Of a DNA stretch of 5,151 nt, positions 1 through 5,073 are shown in pieces; positions within the stretch are counted from its first letter, which is position 1, and every line of letters starts with the position of its first letter. Location: contig DEQS01000088.1 of assembly GCA_002360555.1 (NCBI GenBank), positions 1-5,151 on the forward strand. The letters are read 5' to 3'. The stretch is from Chloracidobacterium sp. UBA3360. GTDB lineage: Bacteria; Acidobacteriota; Blastocatellia; Pyrinomonadales; Pyrinomonadaceae. The position numbers were made by a program, and so were the translations under genes. The notes beneath the pieces were generated by a model. The model searched no databases. It saw only the letters and a list, made by a program, of their open reading frames with translations, and was not told the origin of the DNA.

Positions 1-624
1 TTCATGCTCTCGCTCTACGATGCGTACGAAAAGATCGACGCCTCCCTTGTCGAGATCAATCCGTTTTTGCTAACCAAAGACAACCGTCTCATTGCACTCG
101 ACGCCAAGGTCACGTTTGACGACAATGCGATGTTTCGTCACGTTGGCTTTGCCGATCTGCGTGACCTTGACGAAGAAGAGCCGCTCGAGATCGAGGCTTC
201 GAAATACGACCTCAACTACATCAAGCTCGACGGCAACATCGGCTGTATGGTAAACGGAGCCGGCCTCGCAATGGCGACGATGGACATCATCAAGCTCGCC
301 GGCGGCGAACCTGCAAACTTTCTCGACGTCGGCGGAGGAGCCAGTCAGGAACGCGTCGAACAGGCGTTCAAGATCCTTCTCGCCGATAAAAACGTCAAAG
401 CCGTACTGATCAACATCTTCGGCGGCATCGTCCGCTGCGACATGGTCGCCAACGGCGTCGTCGCTGCCTATAAGAACCTCGGCATGACGATCCCTATCGT
501 CGCCCGCCTCGAAGGCACAAACGTCGAAGAAGGCCGCCGTGTCCTCAATGAGTCAGGCATAGGCATCCAAACCGCCCAAGGCATGCAAGACGCCGCCGAA
601 AAGGTCGTAGCTGCGGCTGGTTAA
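1..624 (+). CDS. sucC: Succinyl-CoA synthetase (ADP-forming) beta subunit, C-terminal part
   Basis: Beta subunit of the TCA-cycle enzyme that interconverts succinyl-CoA and succinate with substrate-level ATP (or GTP) formation, acting in the cytoplasm as a complex with the alpha subunit SucD. The window starts inside the gene: the frame is open from base 1, so the Met at base 4 is internal and about 180 N-terminal residues (most of the ATP-grasp domain) lie outside. Visible landmarks, numbered from the first codon, are EINPF (18-22) and D34, which correspond to the Mg-nucleotide ligands Glu, Asn and Asp of the family; VNGAGLAMATMD (84-95) and GGEPANFLDVGGGA (101-114) of the CoA-ligase-like domain; and NIFGGIVRCD (138-147). 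The stop is TAA at 622-624. The usual partner sucD does not follow; a palindrome and a convergent gene do. Identity is secure from these motifs. Confidence 0.97.
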   Translation, partial: FMLSLYDAYEKIDASLVEINPFLLTKDNRLIALDAKVTFDDNAMFRHVGFADLRDLDEEEPLEIEASKYDLNYIKLDGNIGCMVNGAGLAMATMDIIKLAGGEPANFLDVGGGASQERVEQAFKILLADKNVKAVLINIFGGIVRCDMVANGVVAAYKNLGMTIPIVARLEGTNVEEGRRVLNESGIGIQTAQGMQDAAEKVVAAAG

Positions 625-629
625 GAATT

Positions 630-710
630 GTAACCACGAAAAAAACACGAAAAAGCACTAAATAGGAAAACATCTTATTTTAGTGTCCTTTCGTGTTTTT
701 TCGTGGTTAC
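630..710. repeat. Intergenic inverted repeat built of 10-nt CACGAAAA-type words
   Basis: The left arm (630-662) and right arm (679-710) are complementary except for one extra A and three mismatches, with a 16-nt loop between them. The outermost part, GTAACCACG at each end, is perfect. Each arm is itself a degenerate tandem array with a period of 10-11 nt: CCACGAAAAA, ACACGAAAAA, GCACTAAATA on the left and CCACGAAAAA, ACACGAAAGG, ACACTAAAAT read inward from the right. The element fills the whole gap between the convergent sucC and the acyltransferase gene, and its last base is the first base of the latter's stop codon on the plus strand. It could fold in either transcript and serve as a bidirectional terminator, but it lacks a classic GC-rich stem with a trailing U-run. 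The structure is directly visible; any function is inference. Confidence 0.9.
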
Positions 711-2074
711 TATACTTTAATCAAAATCTGCTTTCGATACAGCAGCCACATCAGAAACAGCCACAGCAAAATAAAGCTGATCGCAAACGCAAGCGACGCG
801 TCGATCGGATTAAAGATCGGCAAGAACACATTCTGCATCACCACTTTTTGAATTGAAACCAACTGCCCGTCCGCCCCGGTGACGCGATAGGCCGAGATCA
901 TGCGGGCAAAGAATCCGGCGAAGACAAACAAAGCCAAGGCGTTTGCTCCAAACACTTTGAACGGCCACGCCCAGCGTTCGTACCCTTTGATATCGATCAG
1001 CCAGTAACAGCAACCCAGCACAAGCAAAGCAAGCCCCGACGTCGCTAGCACATACGAGCTTGTCCACAGAGCTTTGTTCATCGGAAAATAGCTGTGCCAG
1101 ATCAGGCCGAGAGCAAGCAGTGTGACGCCGAAGAAGAATATGCCGGAGACGGTGTCCGTAGCCCGCACGTAAGTAAGGGCCTCGCTATTGTCCGAGTTGC
1201 CCTTACTTACGTGCGGGCCACGGACAAGCCACGTCCCCGCCAACACACCCGAGATCGTCGTTACTATCGCCGGGATCGTCGAAAGAATGCCCTCAGGATC
1301 ATAGACCTTCCCTCCACGCCAGATGTGATTTTCGGTTAAGATCAGGCGGTCGATGTACGCGGCGAGGTTGCAAGCTTTGTCACTAATACTGGTCACGTCG
1401 CAACCGGGCACGGGAATGACGGTCATTATAAGCCAATAAACCAAAAGCAGTACGACGCCGATACCAACTTGTTGTCTCCAACTCGTATGTAGAAAGATGA
1501 TCGACGTGATGAGATAACAAACCGCTATCCGCTGTAACACACCAAAGATACGCAAAGTGCCATAGTTGTAAGGAACGACGTTGTAACCCGCAAGATTCAT
1601 GCCTACGATGCCAAGCAGAGCCGCAACACACAATACCGCCGCGACCTTATAATTTCTCAGCAGCAGAAATAAGAGCGACGCACAGAACGTTAGCCAAATA
1701 ACCATCTTTAACGGATCCGGTGCATCCGTTGATTGAAATTGAAAGAACGGAACGACGGAGATTGCGGCTCCGAGCAAATAAATGGACGCGGCACGCGTAA
1801 AGATCTTTGCGTATTGTCGGCTAGGTTTGTGTGAAACCGACTGGCCCTCGGCTGACGCAGAGGGTTCTAACCGGCGGCCCAATGAGATCGCGATCGACAC
1901 GCCAACGATAAACAGAAAAAAAGGAAAGATCCAATCCGTCGGAGTCAGGCCGTGCCATTCGGCGTGTTCTAGCGGCCAATAAACAGGCGAGCCGCCGGGA
2001 TTATTGACTAGCACCATCCCCGCGATGGTAAGCCCGCGAAACACATCTAGCGAAATCAGCCTATTTTCGGCCAT
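710..2074 (-). CDS. NagX/DUF5009-type membrane acyltransferase (heparan-alpha-glucosaminide N-acetyltransferase-like)
   Basis: A 454-residue polytopic membrane protein with roughly ten to eleven hydrophobic helices, related to bacterial NagX and the lysosomal enzyme HGSNAT, which moves acetyl groups from acetyl-CoA across a membrane onto amino sugars. Diagnostic features are the N-terminal SLDVFRGLTIAGM (8-20) followed by VNNPGG, and EHAEWHGLTPTDWIFPFFLF (36-55). In the latter, H37 aligns with the acetyl-accepting His of HGSNAT (KHASWNGLT). The C-terminal part contains KALWTSSYVL (334-343), CYWLIDIKG and WAWPFKVFGANAL (368-380). ATG is at 2072-2074, with no clear Shine-Dalgarno and a palindrome ending 6 bp upstream. 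The stop is TAG at 710-712. Residues 284-307 are encoded by an inserted palindrome in a loop between helices near 264-283 and 309-328. A role in cell-wall or glycan amino-sugar handling is plausible, but the substrate cannot be read from sequence. Confidence 0.88.
   Translation of the reverse strand: MAENRLISLDVFRGLTIAGMVLVNNPGGSPVYWPLEHAEWHGLTPTDWIFPFFLFIVGVSIAISLGRRLEPSASAEGQSVSHKPSRQYAKIFTRAASIYLLGAAISVVPFFQFQSTDAPDPLKMVIWLTFCASLLFLLLRNYKVAAVLCVAALLGIVGMNLAGYNVVPYNYGTLRIFGVLQRIAVCYLITSIIFLHTSWRQQVGIGVVLLLVYWLIMTVIPVPGCDVTSISDKACNLAAYIDRLILTENHIWRGGKVYDPEGILSTIPAIVTTISGVLAGTWLVRGPHVSKGNSDNSEALTYVRATDTVSGIFFFGVTLLALGLIWHSYFPMNKALWTSSYVLATSGLALLVLGCCYWLIDIKGYERWAWPFKVFGANALALFVFAGFFARMISAYRVTGADGQLVSIQKVVMQNVFLPIFNPIDASLAFAISFILLWLFLMWLLYRKQILIKV
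1154..1225. repeat. 72-bp palindromic element inserted in frame in the acyltransferase gene
   Basis: The arms 1154-1180 and 1199-1225 are reverse complements at 26 of 27 positions (A at 1160 against the expected G), with an 18-nt loop at 1181-1198. The core of each arm is GCCCGCACGTAAGTAAGGGC or its complement. In the gene's reading direction the element begins at the first base of codon 284 and ends at the last base of codon 307, so it adds exactly 24 codons. The peptide runs from VRGPHVSKG through NSDNSE to ALTYVRATD. The other two phases hit TAA or TAG within the first arm, so the gene uses the only open phase; the opposite orientation is also open only in the equivalent phase. The element is absent elsewhere in the window. 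Insertion is inferred from the palindrome and from the extra loop length relative to family members as I remember them. Confidence 0.9.
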
Positions 2075-2080
2075 AAGATC

Positions 2081-2178
2081 TTTGCCCGCGAATAACGCGA
2101 ATCAAAACGAATAACAAAATACGAGTAATTCCCCATATTCTATTTTATTCGCGTCTTTTCGCGTAATTCGCGGGCAAA
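2081..2178. repeat. Intergenic inverted repeat built of 10-nt CGCGAAT-type words
   Basis: The arms at 2081-2116 and 2143-2178 match as inverted repeats at 29 of 36 positions; the outer 13 bases (TTTGCCCGCGAAT) are perfect. Each arm contains three degenerate copies of a 10-nt word, for example CCGCGAATT, ACGCGAAAAG, ACGCGAATAA reading inward from the right end. A 26-nt AT-rich spacer separates the arms. The element takes up nearly all of the 111-bp gap between the yfiT-like stop codon (2186) and the acyltransferase start codon (2074), so it lies in the 5' leader of the latter. Its design parallels the 630-710 element, although the repeated word differs. Confidence 0.87.
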
Positions 2179-2185
2179 AAAGTTC

Positions 2186-2713
2186 CTACCAGCCTTCTCG
2201 TTCCCGAAGGTGCGTAATATGCGCCGTATGATGCCGCGAATGCCAAGCGTAGAGTGCCAGGGCGGCTTCGAGCGTCCATTCGCCGGTTTCTGGGTGGATG
2301 AACGCCCGCTGATAGTCCGCCTCGGTCATCGATTCGAGCAACGCTACCCAGCGGGTGTGCAGCGATTCGAGCATTTTTATTGAAACGTCGATCGGCAATT
2401 TGCTGTCGCCAAGCTCTGCCCAGCGCTCTTCGTAATACGGGCGAATGGTCGGCGGTTCGTCTTCGGTCAGGGCTAGTTTGAACCGTGTGAGCGAATTAGA
2501 GTGGCTGTCCGCGAGGTGATGGACAGTCTGACGGACCGTCCAGCCATCGGGGCGATATCGTGTGTCGAGTTGGGCTTCGCTAAGCCCCGCGACTGCGTCG
2601 GCAACTGCCGATGGCAATGCCCGAATCACCGCAAGTCTTTCCGCACGGGCTGCGGGTGAAGTGTCAAAATCGCGGTCAAATTCACCGATAGGATAGCGTA
2701 GGTCTTCAGACAT
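2186..2713 (-). CDS. yfiT: YfiT-like DinB-fold putative metal-dependent hydrolase/transferase
   Basis: A 175-residue protein of the DinB/YfiT four-helix-bundle superfamily. It closely resembles Bacillus YfiT, a zinc protein whose relatives in bacillithiol-producing bacteria act as thiol S-transferases (BstA) in xenobiotic detoxification. The N-terminal YPIGEFD (7-13) is typical of this subgroup, as are GWTVRQTVHHLADSH (57-71), RFKLALTEDEPPTIRPY (77-93) and the C-terminal WHSRHHTAHI (157-166). By alignment from memory with YfiT, the metal ligands are H66, H158 and H162. The length is normal for the family. ATG is at 2711-2713, 17 bp after the dnaB stop, with an A-rich leader and no obvious Shine-Dalgarno, so it is probably cotranscribed with dnaB. 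The stop is TAG at 2186-2188. The fold assignment is secure. The physiological substrate is unknown, and the thiol cofactor in this organism cannot be inferred. Confidence 0.9.
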   Translation of the reverse strand: MSEDLRYPIGEFDRDFDTSPAARAERLAVIRALPSAVADAVAGLSEAQLDTRYRPDGWTVRQTVHHLADSHSNSLTRFKLALTEDEPPTIRPYYEERWAELGDSKLPIDVSIKMLESLHTRWVALLESMTEADYQRAFIHPETGEWTLEAALALYAWHSRHHTAHITHLREREGW

Positions 2714-2730
2714 AATTCGAGTTTTACGTT

Positions 2731-4104
2731 TTATTCCCTGTAAGGGTTTTCGAACAAGGTATATTCCCTGATAAATGCGAGCTTTACCGTACCCGTCGGG
2801 CCGTTTCTCTGTTTGGCGATTATCAGCTCCGCGACTCCTTTGTTCTCGTCAGTTTCGTTGTAATAATCCTCACGAAAGATAAATCCGACTACGTCCGCGT
2901 CCTGCTCGATACTGCCCGATTCGCGAAGGTCTGACATCAACGGCCTTGGCGGGTTGCGTGCCTCAGGCGCACGCGAAAGCTGTGAAAGGGCGACGACCGG
3001 AACTTCGAGTTCTTTGGCCAGAGCCTTAAGCTCACGCGATATCTGGGAAACCTCTTGCTGGCGATTTTCACTGCGGCGGCCGCTGCTGTTGCCGCCCATA
3101 AGTTGGAGGTAATCGACAACGATCAGATCGATCTGCTTTTGCTCCGCCGCCAGGCGGCGGCATTTTGCACGCATCTCAAGCACCGAAATCCCCGGCGAAT
3201 CATCAATAAATATCCGTGCATCCGAAAGCGTGCCGATGGCGTGAGCAAGATTTTCCCATTCTTTGCCCATCAGATGCCCGGTGCGAAAACGGTGTGCATT
3301 GATCTTCGCCTCGCTGCTGAGCATACGAGTCACGAGTTGCTCTTTCGACATTTCAAGTGAGAAAACAGCAACGACGGCATTAGATTTGACCGCCGCATTT
3401 TGGGCTAAATTTAGACAAAATGCAGTTTTACCCATCGAGGGACGTCCGGCGATAATAACCAGATCCGTTCGCTGCAAACCTGAGGTCAGGTCATCAAGCT
3501 CATAAAACCCGGTCGATAGGCCGGTTATTCCATGTCCCGAACCGTTAGCAGCGTGTTCTTTGACGCGGGCGAGAACACGATCGGAGATTGGCCCGATACG
3601 CGAAAAACTCTGGTTTGTCCGCGCCTCAGCAAGTGCAAATATCGCCTGCTCGGCACGGTCGAGGATGATCTCGGAATCCTCTTCTTCGGCCAGAGCCTCG
3701 CCGGTGATGGAGTTGCAAGTCCGGATCAGCGTGCGAATAACCGATTTGTCGCGGACGACCTTGATGTATTCTTCGACGTTAGAAAAATGGGGCAGCCCAA
3801 ATGTCAGATTGGTGATCGTCGTAATACCACCGATCGAATCGAGCGAGCCTTCTTTTTTCAACTCTTCGCCGATAAGTATCGGGTCGATCTGCGTCTGTTT
3901 TTCAAACAGAGCGATCATCGCAGCAAAGACGCGGCGATTTAGCGGCGAGTAAAAATCCTCCGGCTTAAGATGCTCGACGGCCTGTGCAATGACCGAATTA
4001 TCGAGCAATATCGCACCCAAAATAACGCGCTCGCTCTCTTCGCTCGAAGGTAAAGGCTTTTCGAGATACTGCTCTCGTCGATTGTCGGGAAAAACACTTG
4101 CCAC
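2731..4104 (-). CDS. dnaB: Replicative DNA helicase DnaB
   Basis: Full-length (457 aa) hexameric 5'-3' replicative helicase that unwinds DNA at the fork and recruits primase. The N-terminal domain spans about 16-155 (SEESERVILGAILLD, LKPEDFYSPLNRRVF). A linker helix region lies around 165-195, followed by the RecA-like ATPase domain from about 196. Visible motifs are Walker A AGRPSMGKT (219-227, K226/T227), the FSLEMS segment with catalytic Glu E251, Walker B LIVVDYLQLM (327-336, D331), SQLSR (374-378), DLRESGSIEQDAD (392-404) and KQRNGPTG (431-438) with the likely arginine finger R433. There is no intein in the P-loop or Walker B, sites where DnaB inteins are common. The start is GTG at 4102-4104: an in-frame TAA lies 9-11 codons' reach upstream and no ATG occurs between that stop and the GTG. 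GGAG at 4117-4120 supports the choice. It lies downstream of rplI, as in many bacteria. Confidence 0.97.
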   Translation of the reverse strand: MASVFPDNRREQYLEKPLPSSEESERVILGAILLDNSVIAQAVEHLKPEDFYSPLNRRVFAAMIALFEKQTQIDPILIGEELKKEGSLDSIGGITTITNLTFGLPHFSNVEEYIKVVRDKSVIRTLIRTCNSITGEALAEEEDSEIILDRAEQAIFALAEARTNQSFSRIGPISDRVLARVKEHAANGSGHGITGLSTGFYELDDLTSGLQRTDLVIIAGRPSMGKTAFCLNLAQNAAVKSNAVVAVFSLEMSKEQLVTRMLSSEAKINAHRFRTGHLMGKEWENLAHAIGTLSDARIFIDDSPGISVLEMRAKCRRLAAEQKQIDLIVVDYLQLMGGNSSGRRSENRQQEVSQISRELKALAKELEVPVVALSQLSRAPEARNPPRPLMSDLRESGSIEQDADVVGFIFREDYYNETDENKGVAELIIAKQRNGPTGTVKLAFIREYTLFENPYRE

Positions 4105-4116
4105 TTGGTAAAATTA

Positions 4117-4120
4117 CTCC
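4117..4120 (-). promoter_or_regulatory. Shine-Dalgarno-like GGAG of dnaB
   Basis: On the minus strand, GGAG precedes the GTG start by 12 nt, and an in-frame TAA directly follows the GGAG. This is the only start in the window with a recognisable purine-rich anti-16S match, and it supports GTG at 4102-4104 as the dnaB start. The spacing is slightly long. Confidence 0.5.
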
Positions 4121-4143
4121 GGAAACTGGATTGAATGTAGAGT

Positions 4144-4180
4144 ATTTTAAATTGATTTTTAGGGTATGTCGAAACGTCAA
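4144..4180 (-). promoter_or_regulatory. Candidate promoter region for dnaB (weak)
   Basis: Between the rplI terminator and the dnaB leader, the minus strand becomes AT-rich. A TAAAAT box (4144-4149) has a poor upstream TTCGAC (4168-4173) 18 nt away. A better -35-like TTGACG (4175-4180) sits too far from it but is 13 nt from TAAAAA. No arrangement fits the sigma70 consensus well. A promoter is expected here because a terminator cuts dnaB off from rplI, but the exact boxes are a guess. Confidence 0.25.
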
Positions 4181-4225
4181 AAAGGAATCCTTACAACTCC
4201 AATCAAGATAGACATTTGCGATGTT

Positions 4226-4242
4226 CGTCCCCTTCAGGGACG
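4226..4242. repeat. Small hairpin CGTCCC/GGGACG in the rplI-dnaB gap
   Basis: CGTCCC (4226-4231) and GGGACG (4237-4242) form a 6-bp stem with a 5-nt loop. A second mini-palindrome, ACAT/ATGT around TTGCG, lies next to it at 4212-4224. Together with the terminator and the 4305-4319 hairpin this gives a cluster of short stem-loops in the 221-bp gap. Such clusters are typical of dispersed multi-hairpin intergenic repeats. Whether this one is dispersed cannot be seen from one copy. Confidence 0.5.
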
Positions 4243-4256
4243 GCTCATTTGAATAC

Positions 4257-4293
4257 AAAAAACCTAGGGTTTCGCTTGTCGCTCCACCCTAGG
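4257..4293 (-). terminator. Rho-independent terminator downstream of rplI
   Basis: Read on the minus strand, CCTAGGGT (4293-4286), a 15-nt loop and ACCCTAGG (4270-4263) form a perfect 8-bp stem, followed directly by six T residues (4262-4257). It lies 33 nt past the rplI stop codon and is oriented to end the rpsR-rplI transcript before dnaB. The plus strand has no U-run after the stem, so termination should be one-directional. The long loop and the self-palindromic CCTAGG halves suggest it may be a repeat unit recruited as a terminator. Confidence 0.8.
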
Positions 4294-4304
4294 CATTAAT
4301 ATTT

Positions 4305-4319
4305 GTCACCGTTGGTGAC
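4305..4319. other. Short hairpin just after the rplI stop
   Basis: GTCACC (4305-4310) and GGTGAC (4314-4319) form a perfect 6-bp stem with a 3-nt loop, 6 nt downstream of the rplI stop codon in the direction of transcription. No T-run follows it (AAATATT instead), so it is more likely an mRNA 3'-end stabilising stem or part of the hairpin cluster than a terminator itself. Confidence 0.5.
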
Positions 4320-4325
4320 TAAGAA

Positions 4326-4928
4326 CTAGGCTTCTTCTTCAGCTGCCGGTTCTTCGGTTTCTGCAACCGTTTCCTCAACAGCCGGAGCCACTTCTTCGGC
4401 GACCGGAGCGGCCTCTTCAGCCTTGACCTCTTCGGCTTTCGCCTTTTTCTTGTCTTCTTTGACCGGCATTTCGCCGCCTTCGGCGGTGACGGTTACAGGT
4501 ACCGCCAAAGTCACTTCGCGGTGAAGTTTAACGTTGACGGTATATTCGCCGGTTTCCTTGATCGCGTCTTTAAGTGCGATACGGCGACGGTCGATCTCGT
4601 AACCCTTGGCCTGCAGGGCCTCGGCGATATCCATCGACGTGACCGAACCAAAAAGCTGGCCGTGGTCGCCCGATTTGCGTTCGAAGGTGAGCGAAATGCT
4701 CGCCATCTGATCGCGCTGAGCGTCGGCGGTCGCCTTTTCAACAGCGGCTCTTTTTAGTAGTGCTTCTCTTTCCTGATCGATCTGCTTGACGTTGCCCTTG
4801 GTCGCGAGCGTCGCAAAACCCTGCGGCAGCAGGAAATTGCGTGCGTAACCGGCCTTGACCTTGACGATCTCGCCGCGGCCGCCAAGATTATCGATATCTT
4901 CGCGTAATAAAACTGTAGTATTTGCCAT
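4326..4928 (-). CDS. rplI: Large-subunit ribosomal protein bL9 with acidic C-terminal extension
   Basis: bL9 binds domain V of 23S rRNA near the L1 stalk of the 50S subunit and helps maintain reading frame. The N-terminal domain carries the family signature (VLLREDIDNLGGRGEIVKVK at 6-25, then GYARNFLLPQGFA at 27-39). A long connecting helix (about 45-75) joins it to the C-terminal domain (76-149: LFGSVTSMDIAEAL, then VKLHREVTLAVPV). L9 normally ends near residue 150. Here about 50 further residues follow: a short Lys-rich stretch (KEDKKKAKAEE, 157-167), then a low-complexity Glu/Ala/Pro/Val tail to residue 200. ATG is at 4926-4928, with no Shine-Dalgarno and a heptamer-repeat element 8 nt upstream. 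The stop is TAG at 4326-4328. It is preceded by rpsR and followed by a terminator and dnaB, the usual neighbourhood. Confidence 0.96.
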   Translation of the reverse strand: MANTTVLLREDIDNLGGRGEIVKVKAGYARNFLLPQGFATLATKGNVKQIDQEREALLKRAAVEKATADAQRDQMASISLTFERKSGDHGQLFGSVTSMDIAEALQAKGYEIDRRRIALKDAIKETGEYTVNVKLHREVTLAVPVTVTAEGGEMPVKEDKKKAKAEEVKAEEAAPVAEEVAPAVEETVAETEEPAAEEEA

Positions 4929-4936
4929 AATTTTAA

Positions 4937-5067
4937 TTGTCAGTGATCGGTGGCCAGTGGTCAGACCTCATACCGCACTTTCTTATTCCCTAAGCAGTCA
5001 TTAGTCTGCCGCCCGAAGTCTGAGAGTATCGTAACCCTACTGACAACTGGCAACTGACCACTGACCA
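4937..5067. repeat. Inverted heptamer-repeat element between rpsR and rplI
   Basis: The right arm (5040-5067) is four tandem heptamers: CTGACAA, CTGGCAA, CTGACCA, CTGACCA. The left arm (4937-4964) is the same design on the other strand, read inward to outward: CTGACCA, CTGGCCA, CCGATCA, CTGACAA. The arms match as inverted repeats at 23 of 28 positions and enclose a 75-nt core with no ORF, which contains a short direct repeat AGTCTG (5003-5008, 5017-5022). The element occupies almost all of the 145-bp rpsR-rplI gap, so both genes would be transcribed through it. The structure is directly visible. Mobility or function is inference. Confidence 0.87.
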
Positions 5068-5073
5068 CTCGTT

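Noticed and set aside
630..710. Classical rho-independent terminator for sucC
   Set aside because: The arms are long and A/T-rich, with T-runs inside the stem rather than after it. Termination is possible but the structure is not canonical, so it is listed as a repeat.
1094..1339. Plus-strand 81-codon open frame over the palindrome
   Set aside because: It is open because the palindrome reads through in the equivalent phase in both orientations; the flanking residues are antisense to conserved membrane helices and look non-coding.
3400..3460. Possible intein at the DnaB P-loop
   Set aside because: The Walker A region reads continuously and the protein has normal DnaB length, so no intein is present.
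3055..3952. Plus-strand open frames of 80-136 codons antisense to dnaB
   Set aside because: dnaB is a clear full-length conserved gene; these are its antisense shadows with no recognisable motifs or start signals.
3998..4258. Minus-strand 86-codon open frame covering the dnaB start and the hairpin-rich gap
   Set aside because: It overlaps the start of dnaB in another frame and runs through small palindromes; the peptide has no domain character. It is best explained as translated repeat sequence.
4521..4757. Open frames on both strands overlapping rplI
   Set aside because: Out-of-frame shadows of a conserved ribosomal protein gene; the Arg/Ser-rich compositions are typical of shifted frames.
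4937..5067. Possible CRISPR array because of repeated short units
   Set aside because: The units are 7 nt, contiguous, degenerate and inverted, with no spacers and no cas genes.
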